NCBI GenBank assembly: GCA_946621635.1
Contig: CAMOOR010000067.1
Location: forward strand, 1-8,875
DNA from: Colimorpha sp002372855
Lineage (GTDB): Bacteria; Bacteroidota; Bacteroidia; Bacteroidales; P3
Length of the DNA: 8,875 bases
Direction of reading: 5' to 3'
Part shown: piece after piece, positions 6,296-8,875 of the stretch
Layout: the number at the start of each line of letters is the position of its first letter
How positions within the stretch are numbered: position 1 is the stretch's first letter
Program-made: the position numbers and the translations under genes
The notes under the pieces: model-generated
Database searches by the model: none
Seen by the model: the letters and a program-made list of their open reading frames with translations, nothing else
Told to the model about the DNA's origin: nothing

Positions 6296-6322
6296 GCGAA
6301 TTAAGCGAATTATACGAATTTT
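6296..6322 (+). repeat. Three 9-base units (GCGAATTAn) downstream of fabD
   Basis: GCGAATTAA, GCGAATTAT and ACGAATTTT follow each other without gaps, with a degenerate CTAATTCC after them. Two copies of GGTCGGC (6265-6271 and 6291-6297) lie nearby. This is another short-unit tandem array, between the fabD stop and its terminator, so it would be transcribed in the 3' untranslated region. Confidence 0.6.
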
Positions 6323-6334
6323 CTAATTCCACAC

Positions 6335-6385
6335 CCTGGAGGCCCGAATCTTGCGATTCGGGCCTCCAGGTTATTTTTTATTTAT
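6335..6385 (+). terminator. Very strong intrinsic terminator after fabD
   Basis: CCTGGAGGCCCGAATC (6335-6350) pairs perfectly over 16 bases with 6355-6370 around the loop TTGC, followed by TTATTTTTTATTT. It ends the plus-strand operon that reaches back to about 1018. Confidence 0.93.
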
Positions 6386-6403
6386 ACCAAGAAGAAAAAA
6401 AAT

Positions 6404-6434
6404 TTTGCTAGATGAAATTATTATCGTATCTTTG
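6404..6434 (+). promoter_or_regulatory. Near-consensus Bacteroidota promoter
   Basis: The -33 element TTTG (6404-6407) and the -7 element TATCTTTG (6427-6434) are separated by 19 bases, matching the Bacteroidota primary-sigma consensus (TTTG, about 19-21, TAnnTTTG). Transcription should begin near 6440. It is placed to drive the structured RNA region and, unless transcription stops, the lipoprotein gene at 6776. Confidence 0.85.
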
Positions 6435-6497
6435 CAGTCGAAATATGAACGAAATAGTAACGAAAAAAAATGCCAATGAAGCATAGCGCATAAATTA

Positions 6498-6706
6498 ATA
6501 TGCACATCATAGAATAGAAAAAAGCGAAGTTTGCAGAACTGGTTCTCCTGAAACTTGGACACTTTCAGAGATTTTCCCCAGCTTTAGCGACAGCGTTACC
6601 ACGTTTTGCGTGGACTTATACGTTGTAATTGGGGAAAATAGGTAGTCCAAGACCTCAGGAGAACCGATGAAGACTTACAAGTGCCACGCTCTTTTTATGT
6701 GCATAT
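6498..6706 (+). ncRNA. Long rod-like structured RNA (6S-like small RNA or mRNA leader)
   Basis: Successive nested complementary segments build one long imperfect hairpin. They are 6498-6507 with 6697-6706 (10 bp), 6518-6526 with 6687-6696 (9 bp, one bulge), 6541-6551 with 6655-6665 (11 bp, perfect), 6554-6560 with 6645-6651 (7 bp), 6571-6580 with 6630-6639 (10 bp), 6590-6595 with 6621-6626 (6 bp, one G-U) and 6599-6603 with 6609-6613 (5 bp). There is no protein-coding potential, and a strong promoter lies about 60 bases upstream of the outer helix. Length (about 209), rod shape and an unpaired internal region (6527-6540 against 6666-6686) recall 6S RNA, which sequesters RNA polymerase, but I cannot confirm that identity. 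It could instead be a regulatory leader of the lipoprotein gene. No clear terminator follows it. Confidence 0.6.
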
Positions 6707-6710
6707 TCCG

Positions 6711-6754
6711 TCGGCACATCAAAACGATTATTTCAAATTAAAACCGATGTGCCG
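6711..6754 (+). promoter_or_regulatory. Inverted repeat ahead of the PEGA-like lipoprotein start
   Basis: TCGGCACATC (6711-6720) pairs perfectly with GATGTGCCGA (6745-6754) around a 24-base AT-rich loop. Part of the 5' arm (GCACAT, 6714-6719) can instead pair with ATGTGC (6697-6702), which belongs to the outer helix of the structured RNA. The 3' arm ends about 21 bases before the preferred start codon. This could be translational control or an operator; no T-run follows. Confidence 0.45.
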
Positions 6755-6775
6755 ATGGTTTATAACCGGCAAGAA

Positions 6776-7504
6776 ATGATGAAAAAATTATTTGCAATAA
6801 TTGCGATACTTCCTTTATGCACCTCATGTGCAACCATTTTGTCGGGTACTACTGCTAAAGTCACAGTATCTACTTCTACAGGCGAGACCGCTCGCGCACA
6901 GGTTGACGGGGAGACATATTACATCAACGGACCAACAACTGTCAAAGTCAATCGTGGCTTTAGTAATTCAACCATTACAGCAGAAAACGACCACTCACGC
7001 GGTGAGGTTGAAGTTGAAAAAGGGTTTAATCCAACCAGTCTTGGAAACATCCTTTTGGGCGGCGTTCCTGGATATGTAGTAGATCTTGCAACAGGTGCCG
7101 TAACAAAACCGACCCAGTCATCGTATGTTATAAATATGAGACCTCGACTAGCAAAGAACGAGCCTACAGAGAAAGTGGAAGGGCTAGGCGTAACAGTACT
7201 TGAACAAATGATTGTCCGCTGGGACGTTCAATCTCGTCCACAAGGGGCTGATATCTTCTGGCGTGTGGTTTCTAAAACCCCAGAGGTCAAGAGTACCAAC
7301 AATAAATATTTGATGACAACTCCATACGAGGCAACAAAAGCCCTCGACATAAAAGGTCTAACTTACGAAACAGCCAGCAATGTCCGTATCATACTCCGTT
7401 GCGAGAAAGACGGTTACATGCCTCAAGAAAAAGAGTTCGACGTACGAATGGTCCTTGACCAAGAAGAAATCTCCGCCTTCTTCCGATTGGTTAAAGAAGA
7501 GTAA
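6776..7504 (+). CDS. PEGA-like surface lipoprotein
   Basis: Numbered from ATG 6776 (ATG 6779 is equally likely), the 242-residue product has a short signal with lipobox LCTSC and Cys18, followed by ATILSG, typical of bacterial TSCATIFSG-type lipoproteins. The first domain has a PEGA-like turn (about 40-60, VDGETYYINGPTTVKVNRG) and a glycine-rich hydrophobic hairpin FNPTSLGNILLGGVPGY-VVDLATGA (about 84-108). A second domain (about 147-240), with WDVQSRPQGADIFWRVVS and TTPYEATKAL, looks like another PEGA-type beta unit. It probably sits on the outer membrane and binds other envelope material; no enzyme motif is seen. GTG 6749 and ATG 6755 lie in frame upstream but would displace the signal from the N-terminus. 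Base composition is distinctly more AT-rich than the genes to its left. Confidence 0.82.
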   Translation: MMKKLFAIIAILPLCTSCATILSGTTAKVTVSTSTGETARAQVDGETYYINGPTTVKVNRGFSNSTITAENDHSRGEVEVEKGFNPTSLGNILLGGVPGYVVDLATGAVTKPTQSSYVINMRPRLAKNEPTEKVEGLGVTVLEQMIVRWDVQSRPQGADIFWRVVSKTPEVKSTNNKYLMTTPYEATKALDIKGLTYETASNVRIILRCEKDGYMPQEKEFDVRMVLDQEEISAFFRLVKEE

Positions 7505-7550
7505 CTTCCGAATACAACATCCTATAATCCATACTGTATAAGCTTTAAGA

Positions 7551-7591
7551 CCCCGTCCGTGATGCCGACGGCATCACAGGCGGGATTTTAT
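7551..7591 (+). terminator. Intrinsic terminator after the PEGA-like lipoprotein
   Basis: GTGATGCC (7559-7566) pairs with GGCATCAC (7570-7577) around a 3-base loop. The stem is extended by CCCGTC with GGCGGG (one G-U) beyond a single C/A mismatch, and ATTTTATT follows. It lies 47 bases after the stop codon. Confidence 0.8.
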
Positions 7592-7599
7592 TCAACAAT

Positions 7600-7680
7600 T
7601 CAGTAGTTCAACCCGAACATCCAGAGGGGGATGATGTTGCCGTGGGCGTATTCGATATCGTCCTCGACGACAAGGCTTTT
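7600..7680 (-). pseudogene. GC-rich 3' remnant of a minus-strand gene
   Basis: Read on the minus strand, the bases up to a TGA at 7602-7600 encode about 25 residues ending in EDDIEYAHG, NIIPLWMFG and LNY. The codons (GTC GTC GAG GAC, ATC GAA TAC GCC CAC GGC) match the GC-rich usage of the left-hand genes and not the AT-rich surroundings. Upstream, the frame runs into a homopolymer A-tract with no start codon and then a stop, so nothing functional remains. The C-terminal aromatic-rich end is reminiscent of outer-membrane or surface proteins, but I cannot name the family. The break near 7680 probably marks a deletion or insertion junction. It could also be an unrelated GC-rich patch. Confidence 0.45.
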
Positions 7681-7880
7681 TATTTTTTTTTGCCATATCA
7701 GCAAAAATTGTATTTTTTACTCGAATCTAGACGAAAATCACAAGTACAACTTTTGATTTTCAATAAATATTAGAAATAAATACAATCAATATGCTGAATA
7801 GAATATATCAAATAGACTAGAAATTACCCATTGTGGAGGATTTGCAACATCGACGTTAAAAGCTTATACTTTGTGCAATT
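7681..7880. other. AT-rich intergenic DNA without a recognisable gene
   Basis: This stretch separates the plus-strand lipoprotein unit and gene remnant from the end of the minus-strand operon. It holds homopolymer T-runs, the hairpin at 7733-7761, and only short open frames that I do not trust. A TTTTG (7688-7692) followed 18 bases later by TATTTTTT (7711-7718) is a weak plus-strand promoter look-alike with no gene after it. Confidence 0.6.
7733..7761. terminator. AT-rich hairpin, possible terminator of the minus-strand operon
   Basis: GAAAATCA (7733-7740) pairs with TGATTTTC (7754-7761). After one mismatch, AAGT (7742-7745) pairs with ACTT (7749-7752) around a 3-base loop. The T-rich arm gives weak terminator character on both strands. 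It is about 120 bases beyond the stop of the last minus-strand gene and is the only candidate I see for ending that operon. Confidence 0.35.
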
Positions 7881-8108
7881 TCAGCAGCTCAAACTTTTAC
7901 CGTCAATCATCTCATACAGATATGCCGGGCTTTGTGTATACAGCTCACCCTCTTCGTCTTGCAGCAATTCCATTAGCGGCGAATTGTATACCCTCTCCAT
8001 TGCCTGCTCTATGCTGCAGCCGGTATCTTCCTTTACGTATTTCACCAACTCGCTCAACACGTAGTTAGTTAGGTAAGTGGCAATTTGATGGTGTGTAGGA
8101 TGCGTCAT
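7881..8108 (-). CDS. Small helical protein, third gene of the DUF3791-DUF3990 operon
   Basis: The 75-residue product is predicted by eye to be mostly helical: LTNYVLSELVKYVKEDTG (about 12-30), SIEQAMERVYNSPLMELLQD (about 32-51) and a closing TQSPAYLYEMI (about 58-68). The pattern of a helical start, a short linker and an SPAYLYE-type end is one I associate with small proteins beside DUF3990 genes in Bacteroidota, but I know no established name. Its ATG overlaps the stop of the DUF3990-like gene in ATGA (8105-8108), which fixes the start and suggests coupled translation at related levels. It may be an immunity or accessory partner of the putative toxin, or a second component of the antitoxin; neither is shown by the sequence. 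No signal peptide, so presumably cytoplasmic. Confidence 0.78.
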   Translation of the reverse strand: MTHPTHHQIATYLTNYVLSELVKYVKEDTGCSIEQAMERVYNSPLMELLQDEEGELYTQSPAYLYEMIDGKSLSC

Positions 8109-8593
8109 ACAGTCTCAACATTTGTCTTATGCAGAAAAGCGAGAGCTTTGTCTGAACCAAAGTAGTATTGTTGGTCGAGGAATCTGTCCTGCAGCAGACT
8201 GGCAGCCTGTTCAGGCGGATAAATTCCTTCACGGTAGTTTGTAAGCTGAAGCACAACACCGTCGTCGGCTATTGGACCTATAACAATGTCGTATACGTGT
8301 GCGGGATGAGGGTGGTTCCTGTCGCGATTTGCGTCTATAAACAGCAGCCATTCCACAGAGGCCTTTTCCGGGAATTGCTTAATATTTAACCCTGACGACA
8401 TTGCCGACTCATCGAACTCATACGCAATCAGAGTCGCCACACCTCCGAAAAGCCGCGACCGTTTTTTTGCCATCCGAATGGCAGTTTCCTTGTCGGGCGT
8501 CAGATAAAACCCCTTGCCAAAATCCTTGTATTGCGAACCCTGGTCAAGGTCTATTGTATCGATATCGGTATTGGAACCGTGGTAGAGCCTCAT
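8105..8593 (-). CDS. DUF3990-like protein, putative ADP-ribosyltransferase-fold toxin
   Basis: The 162-residue protein opens with MRLYHGS (His5) and continues with the diagnostic DFGKGFYLT (24-32, Tyr30), ASVEWLLFIDANR (about 78-90), HVYDIVIGPIADDGV (about 99-113) and a C-terminal DQQYYFGSDKALAFL (140-154). These match my recollection of DUF3990. His and Tyr in the first two motifs, and a polar residue such as Gln141 or Gln142 in the last, fit the H-Y-E/Q layout of ADP-ribosyltransferase-fold enzymes, which transfer ADP-ribose or nucleotide-derived groups to proteins or nucleic acids. That activity is inference from motif layout. It overlaps both neighbours by ATGA, indicating a tightly coupled three-gene unit in which a small protein is made first, as in many toxin-antitoxin loci. 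The target is unknown. Confidence 0.85.
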   Translation of the reverse strand: MRLYHGSNTDIDTIDLDQGSQYKDFGKGFYLTPDKETAIRMAKKRSRLFGGVATLIAYEFDESAMSSGLNIKQFPEKASVEWLLFIDANRDRNHPHPAHVYDIVIGPIADDGVVLQLTNYREGIYPPEQAASLLQDRFLDQQYYFGSDKALAFLHKTNVETV

Positions 8594-8805
8594 AGCAGCA
8601 CGCCTCCATTCTTTTGACAGACAACAAGCAAATCATCGACCGTATCATCCATCGACTGAAGGTGTTCCACATCGTAAAACTCTATCAGGAATGCCAGTCC
8701 TTTGTACTTGTGCAGATAGTTAAAAGCAACCTGTCGGGTCATCGCACAGCGTTGCCCAAAAGCCTGCACCGCAGCCGTAAGAAAAGGTATTTCATACTTG
8801 CTCAT
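8590..8805 (-). CDS. DUF3791-like small protein, likely antitoxin partner
   Basis: The 71-residue product from ATG 8805 is a single small helical domain. The motifs VAFNYLHKYKGLAFLIEFYDVEH (about 26-48, split VAFNYLHKYKG and LAFLIEFYDVEH) and SMDDTVDDLLVVCQKNGG (about 51-68) match my memory of DUF3791: an FxYL helix, a hydrophobic Y-D-x-E-H turn and a C-x-x-NGG tail. DUF3791 genes are usually found next to DUF3990 genes, as here, and such a pair is best explained as antitoxin plus toxin (inference). A GTG at 8811 would add two residues, but the ATG is preferred and lies about 22 bases from the predicted transcription start. Its TGA stop overlaps the start of the next gene (ATGA, 8590-8593). 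Confidence 0.84.
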   Translation of the reverse strand: MSKYEIPFLTAAVQAFGQRCAMTRQVAFNYLHKYKGLAFLIEFYDVEHLQSMDDTVDDLLVVCQKNGGVLL

Positions 8806-8834
8806 AAACACTATCTATCTACAATTTCGTTTTG

Positions 8835-8866
8835 CAAAGATACACGTTTTATTTAATATAGCAAAA
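8835..8866 (-). promoter_or_regulatory. Bacteroidota promoter of the DUF3791-DUF3990 operon
   Basis: On the minus strand, TTTG (8865-8862) and TATCTTTG (8842-8835) are separated by 19 bases, exactly as in the promoter at 6404-6434, and both are preceded by a run of A then TTTTGCTA. The predicted start of transcription is near 8828, giving a short leader of about 22 bases before ATG 8805. No inverted repeat that would mark an operator is obvious between them. Confidence 0.85.
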
Positions 8867-8875
8867 TTTTTTTTG

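Noticed and set aside
6371..6562. Minus-strand open frame upstream of the structured RNA
   Set aside because: It spans the terminator tail and promoter, is AT-rich and Phe/Leu/Lys-biased, and shows no family feature.
6498..6706. Retron msr-msd RNA
   Set aside because: The paired ends suggested it, but no reverse transcriptase gene lies nearby; the adjacent gene encodes a lipoprotein.
6498..6706. tmRNA, RNase P RNA or SRP RNA
   Set aside because: No tRNA-like acceptor or tag reading frame, no GAGGAAAGTCC-type core and no GGAAGCAGCC-type SRP loop could be found.
7831..8068. Plus-strand short frames opposite the third operon gene
   Set aside because: The minus-strand gene is fixed by its ATGA overlap and promoter. 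The plus-strand frames have no motif or promoter.

Overview
The window looks like a chromosomal segment of a Bacteroidota member, most likely order Bacteroidales. The evidence is two promoters of the Bacteroidota form (TTTG, 19 bases, TATCTTTG), lipoproteins of Bacteroidota type, no clear Shine-Dalgarno sites, and several families of 7- to 9-base tandem repeats scattered in and between genes. Bases 1-6252 are GC-rich. Bases 6390-8875 are clearly more AT-rich and differ in character.

Layout. An intrinsic terminator (56-87) closes an unseen upstream plus-strand unit. A class III-type sirtuin follows (126-812). The gap 813-1017 holds a 158-base element with 28-base terminal inverted repeats built from GACAAC 9-mers, plus two internal hairpins. 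A tight plus-strand run follows: a small membrane-anchored protein (1018-1548), a large Ig-like lipoprotein (1558-3438), a polysaccharide flippase (3454-4854), a small lipocalin-like lipoprotein (4914-5351) and fabD (5374-6252). It ends at a very strong terminator (6335-6385). The theme of most of the run is the envelope: two lipoproteins, an undecaprenyl-linked glycan flippase and a fatty-acid synthesis enzyme.

From about 6404 there is a near-consensus promoter. It is followed by a long, highly base-paired RNA region (6498-6706) that could be a stand-alone small RNA (6S-like is one candidate) or the leader of the next gene, a PEGA-like lipoprotein (6776-7504). After that gene's terminator lies a GC-rich 3' remnant of a minus-strand gene (7600-7680), then AT-rich DNA with no gene.

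The right end is a three-gene minus-strand operon whose genes overlap by ATGA (8805 down to 7881). It encodes a DUF3791-like protein, a DUF3990-like protein with ADP-ribosyltransferase-fold features, and a third small protein. Its promoter is complete inside the window (8835-8866). It resembles a toxin-antitoxin or conflict module.

The most unusual signal is the way dispersed short-unit repeats have entered coding sequence in frame. A 36-base heptamer array occurs, identical but in opposite orientation, inside both the Ig-like lipoprotein gene and the flippase gene. A second inverted-repeat element supplies nearly the whole signal peptide of that lipoprotein. Family names were assigned from recalled motifs; no database search was possible.
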